Shown one piece after another: positions 8,316-20,039 of a stretch of 64,000 nucleotides of DNA. This DNA is from Pycnococcus provasolii (Eukaryota; Chlorophyta; Pseudoscourfieldiophyceae; Pseudoscourfieldiales), in the NCBI GenBank assembly GCA_049487715.1, contig CP150580.1:62001-126000 (forward strand), written 5' to 3'. Position 1 is the first letter of the stretch, and every line of letters starts with the position of its first letter. The position numbers and the translations under genes were made by a program. The notes under the pieces are model-generated. The model searched no databases, was not told the DNA's origin, and saw nothing but the letters and a program-made list of their open reading frames with translations.

Positions 8316-11300
8316 ATGGTAACTGGAGCGAGCTTACTAGTCCAGCGTGAACTTATCTTACTGGGCGTGCCACCCCGCTTCGCTGTGATCTTCGCGATTT
8401 TATTGAAAAATAAAGTGTTTGCATGTCTTTTAGCTGCATCCACCGGCGCGATCATCTACATGACGCTCGCGGCCGCACACAGAAGCTTCACCAGAGAACA
8501 GAGACTCGTGAGGCCGCACGAAACGCTCGCGAGGGCGGTCGGGGACGTGCACCCGTACCACGGACCGACCATATCAGGAACGACCGTCTTGCACGCAGTC
8601 ATCATGGTGAACGCGGAGGCAACGCCGCGCGAACGGCTCAGCTTCGAAACGGGGGAGTATTGGCCGTACAAAAAGGGACAGGACCTTCTCACGCCCGCAG
8701 GAGTGCGCGCGGCGTACGAGCTCGGCAAGAAGTTCAGGCGAGACCTCGTCGAGAGAACGCACACGCCGCTCTTCTCTCACCTTAGCACGGAGGAAGCGGC
8801 GAAGCTGTGCCGCGCTTTCCCAAGCAGGGGATCCGACGCCGCGCGTGAAACCGCCGCCGCATTCTTCATGGGGTTCCTGCCCGCCGACGGACCCAAGGGA
8901 AAGCCTGCGGTGCGTGAGGTTGGTGAGCCAGACACCAAGTCGCCGGAGTGCGCTTGCCGCAAGCCGAAACCTGCTATCGGCGCAAGCGCGTTCGCAAGGG
9001 CGGCGTGCCTCGCGTCGTGCGCGGGACTGGAGCTTGTGACGTCGGCGACGAAACCACCAGACGCGCAGCCACGTTTTTCTTGGCTGCCTCTGCCATTTCG
9101 ACGGCGCCGCGGCGATCGCAAGTTCAATGCAAGTGTGCTTGACTACAACGAGCGAGAAGACTACCGCCGATTTACTCCCGTCGAGATTGCGACGAGCCCG
9201 CGAGGACTGCTCGATCAGTCAAGCACCTGCCCGCAGCACGGTCACAAGGCGCGCAAGCACGCCATGTATCCGCACAACTACCTCATCGGGCTTCCGGCGC
9301 ATGAGCGCCACGCAAGATCGGCGATACGACAAAATCTGACACGCGCGTTTGTTCGCGCGAGGGATGTGCTTGACCGAATTGCGCACGTGATGCCCGGCGG
9401 AGAGCTGGACCCGCGTGACGCTGGAGCGCGTGGTTCACGCATTGGGGATATCGGAGGGGAGGCGGATGACGAAGGGGATGACGCGGCGGCTGAAGAGCGA
9501 AGGGGCATCGCCAAGGCGAGTGAGTCGCCGTTCTGCTTCTTTCCCCCAAAGGCGGCAAAGGCGCAGTGCGATCCCGCTGGCGTGAGTGTGGTTGCCCTCC
9601 GCGCATTGGCACGCCACGCAGCACTTGCCGCAAAGTATGGCCTCGAGTGGCCGGACGCTTCGCTCCCTGCGAGTGAGATGTCGAAGGCGGATGCTGCGGT
9701 GGCAGAGGCGACAGAGCGCGCCATGCAGCGCGTGGAATCTGATGAAGCTACATCTTTGGAATCAGAATCAGAACAAAGTGACAAGGAGGGTGCTGAGAAC
9801 GAAGACGAGAAGCAGAACGAAGTTGAGGAGAAAATCGAAGACGAGAAACACGACGAAGAAGATAAGCATGACGAAGAAGAGACGAATGAGCAGCAGGCGG
9901 CGGATAAGAGTGACGAGGAAGCTTCAGAAGAAGAAGGCGCAATGGGAGATGAGGATGGCGCCTCGACAGACCACAACGACCGCCGTCGCCGACGACGACG
10001 ACACCTCCACTCTGATGATGGCGATTCCTCTGCGACGACGTCGTCGTCGACGGCGGCGGCTGCGGACGCATCGCTGTTCGACTTCTCTGAAGAGTTCTTT
10101 AGCAGACACTTCTTTCCCGAGTCGGAAAGTCGATTTACAGCCGGGATTCTTCTGAGCTCGCTCGTCAATGCTGTAGAGTACGTCACAGGTATGGCGGATG
10201 CCCTGTATGCCAAGCAGTTCACGGGCGCACCTGACCCTGACGAGGGACGTGCGCTTGCGCTAAAGCTCGAGCGTTTCGCCAGCTATGCGTCTAATGCCGC
10301 GCTCGGCGCACCAAGTCCACCGCCACCGCCACCGAGTCCACCGCCTCCTGCGAAGCTCACCGGATGGGACTACCCCGTGGTTAAGCACTGGCGCAACGCA
10401 TCGGACGGGTCGTCCATTTGGCGCGACAGCAAGGATGAACTTGCACGCTGGACGCCGCCACCACCGACGCCTCCGATACCGCCACCTTGGCATTTTAATA
10501 TGCGTCCACCTCCTTCGCCCCCGCTGTTGGAGCAGATGGGAGGTGCGCAACGCGATCGGGATTTCAGCAAGAAGATACGCGCGATGCGCATCAAGGGCAA
10601 GCTTGGCCGCCGTCGCCTCAGGCAGGTGCTTCTTGCAGAGGACGACGATGCAGACACCGCGGAGAAGGCTCCGAACACGGGCAGTGGTGGTGCATCGTTT
10701 TACGATCCCTTTGCGGTACGAGGCGAGGATGCCGCGGCACACCGTGAGGAGGCGGCTTCGATGGCGTCACTTCCCTGGGAAGAGGCTGGCGTGCGTTCCG
10801 AGGCGGAGAGGTTTGCGACAAACGAGGCTGTGGGTGAGCGTCTCGAGTCATACAATGCGAGAGATAACGTGATGGTTGATTTCAGCACAGCAGAGGGCAA
10901 GCCGACGGTGCACGCTTCGCAGTCTGCGGCCCTTGCCGAAGGTGTTGCGAAGCCACTGCCTTGGTACCGTCGCTTTTTCGGCAAGTCTATGTTTGGCATG
11001 ACATCGAATCGGCGCGCTGATCAGAACATGCTTCCTTACCTGCCGAAACCACCACGTTTACTCGTGTACGTTGGTTCCACGGACACGGTTGACGGTCTTC
11101 TCGCATCGCTCGGCGTTCCCGCCGCGAATCGCCGCCTGCCGATCCGTCCGCTTGACACGGTGACGCTGCGCGTGACGAAGAAATTCCAGGGTGCCGGTGC
11201 AGGAAAGGGCTGGTTCGTGCACGTCGAGCACAACGGCGCTCCTGTGGTTCTGAGCACGCTATGTCCCGACGGCGTTTGCAAGGCGAATGACTTCGTGTCG

Positions 11301-11438
11301 AATGCTCGCGAAAGCCAGCACATGTTCCCCGGTGGTTGGAAGAAGTGCTTCAGCAAGAAAGCGCGCTTCAAGAAGCAGAAGGAGGACGCGGCTGTGAAGC
11401 GCGAGCGCGAGACGTTGGCATCTCTGCATCTCTCGTAA
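8316..11438 (+). CDS. Histidine acid phosphatase-family protein lacking catalytic histidines
   Basis: About 1040 residues from ATG 8316 (the frame is open upstream to a GTG at 8286). An N-terminal membrane anchor ('FACLLAASTGAIIYMTLA') precedes a lumenal/extracellular domain. 'LTPAGVRAAYELGKKFR' and 'FPSRGSDAARETAAAFFMGF' match the HAP-family segments LTxxGxxQxxxLG and RStdxxRTxxSA. The C-terminal 'WFVHVEHNGAPVVLSTLCPD' matches the family's terminal Cys-containing strand. However, the RHGxRTP motif is replaced by 'MVNAEATPRERL', and the expected HD motif reads 'YVGSTDTVDGLLASLG'. Both catalytic His positions appear lost. An acidic Glu/Asp/Lys linker (~480-560) and Pro-rich SPPPPPP stretches (~680-750), typical of algal wall proteins, are inserted. 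It is probably a non-catalytic surface protein. Confidence 0.75.
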   Translation: MVTGASLLVQRELILLGVPPRFAVIFAILLKNKVFACLLAASTGAIIYMTLAAAHRSFTREQRLVRPHETLARAVGDVHPYHGPTISGTTVLHAVIMVNAEATPRERLSFETGEYWPYKKGQDLLTPAGVRAAYELGKKFRRDLVERTHTPLFSHLSTEEAAKLCRAFPSRGSDAARETAAAFFMGFLPADGPKGKPAVREVGEPDTKSPECACRKPKPAIGASAFARAACLASCAGLELVTSATKPPDAQPRFSWLPLPFRRRRGDRKFNASVLDYNEREDYRRFTPVEIATSPRGLLDQSSTCPQHGHKARKHAMYPHNYLIGLPAHERHARSAIRQNLTRAFVRARDVLDRIAHVMPGGELDPRDAGARGSRIGDIGGEADDEGDDAAAEERRGIAKASESPFCFFPPKAAKAQCDPAGVSVVALRALARHAALAAKYGLEWPDASLPASEMSKADAAVAEATERAMQRVESDEATSLESESEQSDKEGAENEDEKQNEVEEKIEDEKHDEEDKHDEEETNEQQAADKSDEEASEEEGAMGDEDGASTDHNDRRRRRRRHLHSDDGDSSATTSSSTAAAADASLFDFSEEFFSRHFFPESESRFTAGILLSSLVNAVEYVTGMADALYAKQFTGAPDPDEGRALALKLERFASYASNAALGAPSPPPPPPSPPPPAKLTGWDYPVVKHWRNASDGSSIWRDSKDELARWTPPPPTPPIPPPWHFNMRPPPSPPLLEQMGGAQRDRDFSKKIRAMRIKGKLGRRRLRQVLLAEDDDADTAEKAPNTGSGGASFYDPFAVRGEDAAAHREEAASMASLPWEEAGVRSEAERFATNEAVGERLESYNARDNVMVDFSTAEGKPTVHASQSAALAEGVAKPLPWYRRFFGKSMFGMTSNRRADQNMLPYLPKPPRLLVYVGSTDTVDGLLASLGVPAANRRLPIRPLDTVTLRVTKKFQGAGAGKGWFVHVEHNGAPVVLSTLCPDGVCKANDFVSNARESQHMFPGGWKKCFSKKARFKKQKEDAAVKRERETLASLHLS

Positions 11439-12196
11439 GCAAGGCTGATGTGAAGAGACGCCTGCGATAGTTGCGATCGTGAATGAATGCGGAGTCTACA
11501 CGTGTGTGACTGACTGAGTGTTTGTTCCCTTGTCCAGAGGTGGTGCATTCCACTCTCATAGGAACAAACCAAGTCTAAGTCTATTTATATATAGAAAGTT
11601 CTACATAGACTAGATACATACAGTAGTTGCGTTTATGACCATCCGATCTCCCTATTATTATTATGTCACATAATACAATGAATATTACAGTACAGTACAC
11701 GTCAACAATACCCTGACATACCCCTCCCTCCTTAACACCTCCTCGTAACCCGGTTAACCCCTACCCAACTCCGGCGAAACCCCTACTTGAACAAGACCCT
11801 GTGAGAGGATCCCTGTTGTAGGGATTCCTACTGGTGATTTGAATGATGAGCCCGCGGCGTATCAAGTCTAGAACCTCATGTGAAAACGTCTTGAGTACGA
11901 CGCGGTGGCGCGATGCAGTACGCATGTGATGCACGCGCCCTTGTAACGACCATTCTCGAGTAAACAACATTGCATGGAACCGGGTCTTGAACTTGACTTG
12001 CTAACCCGGTACTCGCGAGCCGTAAAGTGGTATAGTCAGTGGACATACCAGCGCACGGTGCGCACGTCGCGCACCAAACAAGCTTATGATAGCTCCAGAA
12101 CGGTTCACACAACGCACAGTTAGTTGGTAAACCGGAGGCCGGAGCGAAATTTACTTGCAGCGCAGACAACCAAGGCGAAACCCCTAACCATGACCA
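11439..12196. other. Intergenic region before the Mutator-like element
   Basis: A-T-rich near 11580-11700 with an ACAGTACAGTAC motif at ~11690, then AACCCCTAC-type motifs at 11757 and 11778. Short ORFs here lack protein-like composition. Nothing else recognised. Confidence 0.4.
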
Positions 12197-12205
12197 GTCA
12201 GTCCC
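12197..12205 (+). repeat. Target site duplication, left copy
   Basis: GTCAGTCCC immediately outside the left terminal inverted repeat, matching 14345-14353. Nine bases is the usual length for Mutator-like insertions. Confidence 0.75.
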
Positions 12206-12493
12206 CGGTTTATTCATCGTTCCCCGGGGGAACGTCCCCCAGGGGAACGTCCCCCCGGGGAACGAGTTTGGTTTTCCCAGAACTCGTCCCCCAGGGGGAC
12301 GTTCCCCCGGGGAACCGTTCCCCCAGGTTCCCCGGGGCAGGAGGGAAATGACCAGCATGCATGACCTGCACGCGTAACCGGAAACAGAATTGAACTTCCC
12401 ACAAACAGCGGACGCTCTGGTCGGCTTGCAAGAGCTTGCAAGCAGGTCTTGCAAGCTCACCTTCGTCGCCACCATGTTCTTCTTCTTCGTCCG
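12206..12493 (+). repeat. Left terminal inverted repeat of the Mutator-like element
   Basis: The outer ~130 bp contain several alternating GTTCCCC/GGGGAAC palindromes able to form hairpins. The inner part contains three copies of CTTGCAAG-type palindromes. It pairs with 14061-14344. Confidence 0.8.
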
Positions 12494-12916
12494 TCGTCTC
12501 TTTGCCCTCCGTCTTACGCGATTGCGGAGGCGTTCGCTGAGGTGCTGAGAAAGTCCGCGAGCTTGCGAAGGTAGTGCATGTTCTCACGCGGGCGCGTGCA
12601 CTCGCTAACACTGACGCGTGCACTCGCAGTGTCTTTCTCGAGCCAACGCGGTAGTTCGTGTCGACCTTAAGGGAGAGGGACAATCTTAAGGCACCTTAAG
12701 AAGAGAGAGAGAGGTGAACTTTTAATAACACACATGTTACAAGATGTTGTTACATAAAGACCACCAACACCCAAATAGACAGTCTGCCGGCCTGAGCCAG
12801 CCGGTGAGTCAGCCGGTCAGCTCTTGTGAGCCGTCAGCGTCGGTGTCGGCGTCGCACCCCATGTCGCCATCGCCGTCGCACCCCGTGTCGCCGTCGCCGT
12901 CGCGAGCGTTGTCATG

Positions 12917-12956
<40 letters not shown>

Positions 12957-12967
12957 CGCAAGCTGGA

Positions 12968-13504
12968 CTACTTGCAGTAACTGCTAGCAACTGCCACTGC
13001 TTCAGAACCGTCGGAGCTGTCTCGGCGGCGTGGAGAAAGGAGACGGCACAGTCCAGAGTTGAGCTCGGACGAGCAGTCAATGGCGAGTGTGACGACATTT
13101 CCCTCGAGTCGGGACGCCGCCTTCTCGACCGCCGCGAGTGTCGCGTCGCTCGCATGTGCGTTGGCAATGTAGAAGAGCACGAGAACGTCGCCAAGGCGTC
13201 CATCCTTCACTCGCGTTAAAGTTTCCTCGTCCGCCAATCGCAATATTGATGTCTGTGATGTTGGCTTGTGTGCCGCTCTTACCGTGTTGACGGTGCGCGT
13301 ACGTTTGTCGTCGACAGCTGGCTTGAAGACGCGTTCGTACCTCTCACTCATTGCTGAGACGTGCGCGCTTTGCATGCACACCGGTCCGACGAGCGACGAG
13401 CACGTCATGGTCGCCGTCGCAAGCTCCGCCGCGTCACGCGCAGCCCTCGCCTGTCGCACGAGGTCCCGCTCAGGCAGCTCCAAGTGTATTTTCTGGTGCA
13501 TCAT
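12968..13504 (-). CDS. Thioredoxin-like fold protein fragment inside transposon
   Basis: From ATGATG at 13504 to the stop at 12968, 179 residues; a TTG-initiated extension to 13594 is open but unlikely. The C-terminal half 'GDVLVLFYIANAHASD' followed by 'LEGNVVTLAIDCSSE' follows the thioredoxin/PDI pattern: strand ending in FY, then helix, then VDC strand. The redox CxxC is absent ('ANAHAS' at that place). The fold is cut off after about 60 residues. This fits a captured gene fragment inside the Mutator-like element rather than a functional oxidoreductase. Expression is unknown. Confidence 0.4.
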   Translation of the reverse strand: MMHQKIHLELPERDLVRQARAARDAAELATATMTCSSLVGPVCMQSAHVSAMSERYERVFKPAVDDKRTRTVNTVRAAHKPTSQTSILRLADEETLTRVKDGRLGDVLVLFYIANAHASDATLAAVEKAASRLEGNVVTLAIDCSSELNSGLCRLLSPRRRDSSDGSEAVAVASSYCK

Positions 13505-14060
13505 CGCGGGCGCATCCTTGAGTGCTCTCGGCTGCTGCGCGAACCAGCAGATAGCGCCGCCACAGTAGAAAGTACGAGGTACGACACTGAGCAAGTTAAT
13601 GTTGCAAGCTCAGATGGCCGGGGAAAGGAAAGTCTTGAGACTCTCCTTCCCTCTTTCCTTGGTCGGGAGGGACTGACCGAATATTGGACTTTTTAGGTCC
13701 ACAAGAGTGCACGTTGCAGGCTTCGCCCTGGATTGAAAGTTACCGGGAGGAAGGGGGGGTAGGTCGGGAGGGAATTTTGCGCTTTCTCTCGAGAGCTTTA
13801 GGTCGAGGGTCTCGAAAAGAGACCCTGGAGGATCTCCCTGGAGGTGTCTTTTTTGGTGGAAAAAGACACCTCCAAAGGAGATGCGGTACCCCGCCTTACG
13901 GCTCCACTCAACGCCCCTTGCTCGGTTTTGGAAGCGGTCTTCGGGAAGGGCAGCACCAACGCATCTCGCCCTTAAAATAAGTGACTTTTGCAAGAATCCC
14001 TAGTCGGGAGTTTGGTCCATTGTCAGGATGCCCATCCTGACCAACCGACCTAAACACTCA

Positions 14061-14344
14061 CGGACGAAGAAGAAGAACATGGTGGCGACGAAGGTGAGCT
14101 TGCAAGACCTGCTTGCAAGCTCTTGCAAGCCGACCAGAGCGTCCGCTGTTTGTGGGAAGTTCAATTCTGTTTCCGGTTACGCGTGCAGGTCATGCATGCT
14201 GGTCATTTCCCTCCTGCCCCGGGGAACCTGGGGGAACGGTTCCCCGGGGAACGTCCCCCTGGGGGACGAGTTCTGGGAAAACCAAACTCGTTCCCCGGGG
14301 GACGTTCCCCTGGGACGTTCCCCCGGGGAACGATGAATAAACCG
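14061..14344 (-). repeat. Right terminal inverted repeat of the Mutator-like element
   Basis: Inverted copy of 12206-12493, with the same GTTCCCCGGGGAAC palindromes and CTTGCAAG motifs. Confidence 0.8.
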
Positions 14345-14353
14345 GTCAGTCCC
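14345..14353 (+). repeat. Target site duplication, right copy
   Basis: GTCAGTCCC directly after the right terminal repeat, identical to 12197-12205. Confidence 0.75.
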
Positions 14354-14440
14354 CCCTCCTACTAAACCCCTAACAGTCCCCCCCCCCTGGCTCTGCTCGG
14401 AACCTTCGAATCCACCTGTGCATCCGAAGATTTGTGAAAC

Positions 14441-15280
14441 ATGTCCGAAGTTTCCGCATCAGAGGGTGGTGGTGGTGGTGGTACGGTTAGGAGGGAGGGT
14501 TCGTCGCCTCGTCGTCTCGGCAACGATGCGTATCGTCGGGGTGACTATCTCCAAGCGATTTCTTGTTACACGTCTGCGATTGGTTCTCGTGATGGTTCCC
14601 TCCATCTCTTGTATTCGAATAGGTCAGCGTCTTTTTTAGCAGTCTCGCACTTCGAATCCGCATTGGATGATGCCAACTCCGTCATTCTGCAAAAACCTCT
14701 CTGGTCGAAAGGTCACTTTCGTCGGGGGAATGCACTATTAGCGCTCTCTCGATTCGATGAAGCAGTCTTGTCATTTGACGAAGCGTGCTCGCTTGAACCG
14801 GATAACGATGAACTGAGATCAAGAAGAGATGCGGCGAGAGCGGCGCTCGCGGAGGCGCAGCAGGCGAATGACAGTAGTACGCAACTGGAAGTGCACGACG
14901 ACGACGGCGACGGCGACGGCGACAACCATAACAGCTTGGAAACGAACACGAACGGTAAAACATCGACGGCGAAAAAGAACGCCTTGCCGAAGTCGCCGAG
15001 AAGTGCGTCAAGCAACGCAGCAGCACAGAGACTCAACGCCTCGCCAAACCATCAAGGAAGGTCGACGACGTCCGCTATGCCAGCTTCATCCTCGCAGCCA
15101 CCTGAAGTGGCGAAAGCCAAGCCACCGCCTGTGAAGACGGCTCGTTCGCCTTCGTCGCCGTCGACGTCGTCTAGGGATAGTTCGTCGTCTCCAAAAGGGA
15201 CGTCTAGGGGCGCTTCTCGCGACTCTTCTCCTAAATCGTCGTCGCCGAATCACAGCAATCAAGGCGGCGATAGTCACAGT

Positions 15281-15311
<31 letters not shown>

Positions 15312-16822
15312 CTCGGAAGAAAGACAACAAAAACAGCAGCGGCCTGGCGGCGGGATTTCTATCACAGCCAAAGAAGGCGACGAAGCAGGTCTGGCAAGCA
15401 AAAAAGACAACGGCATCGCCACCTCAAAAGGAAGAACCAACAACAATAGCAACAACTAACGCACGAATACCGGCGTTCGACGTTAGCAAGCTGCTTGCGG
15501 ATGGGGAGAAGTGCACTGTCAAGCTCGTGAGAGCTGGGGCCGTGGACGATCGCGACCGCATCGTGCCACCTTGGCTCAAGGATACGAAGCGGCAAGGACC
15601 GCCAAACTTCGGCGCGACGGCGGAGCAGCTATCCGCCATGGAGCACGGACTTGCGCTTATCAAAGGTGGTCAGCTAGCAGCGGCGGAGGGAATCCTGCAG
15701 CCGCTGTGCGCGAGCGTGCCGCACCACCCGCACCCTTTCTTCTTCCTCGGCTTTACGATGCAGGGGCGAGGCGCGCTCACAGAGGCGTGTGGATGCTACG
15801 CGCACGCTCTGGCGCGTCAGCCCTTCCTAATCGCCGCGCGCACAAATCTCGTGCTTGCGCTCACCGCGCTCGAGCGCATCGACGAGGCGGGCTCGCACGC
15901 GATCAACGCATGCCGCCACGAACCGGAGAATGCGAAGCGCTTCTTTGAGGCGGGTGTCGTGATGTCGAAGCTAGGCAAGCAAGCCGAGGCCAGCCACTAC
16001 TACCAGCAGGCGCTTGTTCTCGACCCGAAATTCGTGGAAGCTTATGTGAACAACGATGCCGCCCTGCTAGCTGCTGGCGGCACCGTCTGGTGCCGCGCAT
16101 TCGCGCGGTGTGCGAGACACCACCTGCAGGGTAAATTCTGGTGCAACGAGTGGCAGCGTCCGCCGCACTTTGTGAATGGCCTCACGAGCCGACCTTTCTG
16201 GGACGCTGCCACGATGGCACTCTGCCGCGACCTGGAGGAGAACTTTGCCGCGATTCGCGACGAGGCTCTCGCGGCGCTCAGTCAGTCGGCGACGTGGGGA
16301 AACGTCGGCACGCGCAGCACGCACGATGCGTCGCTCGTCGCGAGCGGCACGTGGCGCGAGTACCCGCTGCTGTGCGGCGACCAAGCCGGCACGTCGTATG
16401 CAGCAAACCGAGCGGCATGTCCCGTGACGATGCGATTGCTGGAGTCACACCCGTGCGCGTTGCTGTGTGCCAAGAATGGCGTTGGTGAGAGCCTCTTCTC
16501 GCGCCTGACACCTGGATCGAAGCTGCGGCCACACTGTGGCAGCACGAATACGCGCTTGACGTGCCACTTGGGACTTCGCGTTCCAGCTGGATGCACGCTG
16601 ATGGTTGGCGGCGTGAGCCGCGGCTGGGAGGAAGGTCGTTGCGTGGTGTTCGACGACTCATTCGAGCACGAGGTTTCGCACCACGGCCCCGTCGGCGACA
16701 CCTCGGTCGACCGCGTGGTACTGTTGGTGAACTTCTGGCATCCCGACTACGACATGAAGAACTGGAACCAGCCGCTGGACATGTCAAGTGTGCGAGGTGA
16801 GAGTGCGTACAACGTCGCGTAA
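14441..16822 (+). CDS. TPR protein with aspartyl/asparaginyl beta-hydroxylase domain
   Basis: 793 residues, ATG start 97 bp after the transposon. N-terminal TPRs (~25-130, 'GNDAYRRGDYLQAISCYTSA') resemble HOP/Sti1-type repeats. A ~200-residue Ser/Pro/Gln low-complexity linker follows. A second TPR set spans ~400-530. The C-terminus (~540-785) is an Asp_Arg_Hydrox (AspH) domain: 'HCGSTNTRLTCHLGL' and 'FDDSFEHEVSHHG' carry the HxGxxNxRLxxHLGL and FDDSxEHEV signatures with the iron-binding histidines. AspH enzymes are Fe(II)/2-oxoglutarate dioxygenases hydroxylating Asp/Asn. There is no transmembrane anchor or signal peptide, unlike animal AspH, so a cytosolic or nuclear role with TPR-bound substrates is inferred. 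Confidence 0.88.
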
Positions 16823-17218
16823 GGTTCGTACGTAGTTAGTTGTACAGTAAGTTACGTTGTTGTAAAAACAAATCAGGTTTTGCATCCACTAGAGTTTTAC
16901 TTTTAGTGTCTTGTGCTTCGCGTGTGCCGCAGTGAGGACAAGTGGCACTCGCTCAAAGCTTGGCGAGATGTGCTAATTCTGTTCGGCGACGATAAGACAG
17001 CAGGTCCCGCACTGGCCGGCGCGGAGGTGCTCGCATTTGACTACTATTATGAATGAAACTATATTGAAGATTTTTTTTTGGCTACTTTATCCATCAAAGC
17101 AAACCAACCAAAGGTCCCACCTCCTATATCTTTTTTTTTTGTTCCTCATATCTCCCCACCACACAAACCACGTGAAGAAAGAAAGGGTAAGAAGCCGAAG
17201 TCATTATCAGGCTGCTCT
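16823..17218. other. Convergent intergenic region
   Basis: Lies between the 3' ends of the hydroxylase gene and atp2. It contains TGTACAGTA at 16841 and TGTAA at ~16861 (plus-strand 3' end signals), and T-runs at ~17069 and ~17131. No gene seen. Confidence 0.45.

Positions 17219-20039
<2,821 letters not shown>

Larger units (their letters stand above)
12206..14344. mobile_element. Mutator-like (Pack-MULE-type) non-autonomous transposon
   Basis: A 2.14-kb unit bounded by long terminal inverted repeats: 12206-12493 (288 bp) and 14061-14344 (284 bp, inverted), nearly identical apart from small indels in C/G runs. Ends begin CGGTTTATTCATCG. A perfect 9-bp direct repeat, GTCAGTCCC, flanks both ends. 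Long TIRs with 9-bp duplications are diagnostic of Mutator-like elements. No transposase is encoded; the interior carries a thioredoxin-like ORF on the minus strand (12968-13504), so it resembles a gene-capturing Pack-MULE. It sits between the phosphatase-like gene and the TPR/hydroxylase gene, ending about 100 bp before the latter's ATG, where it may supply 5' sequence. Confidence 0.8.

Noticed and set aside
13610-13993. Minus-strand ORF within the Mutator-like element
   Set aside because: No family similarity and composition like random reading of transposon interior; left within the element annotation.
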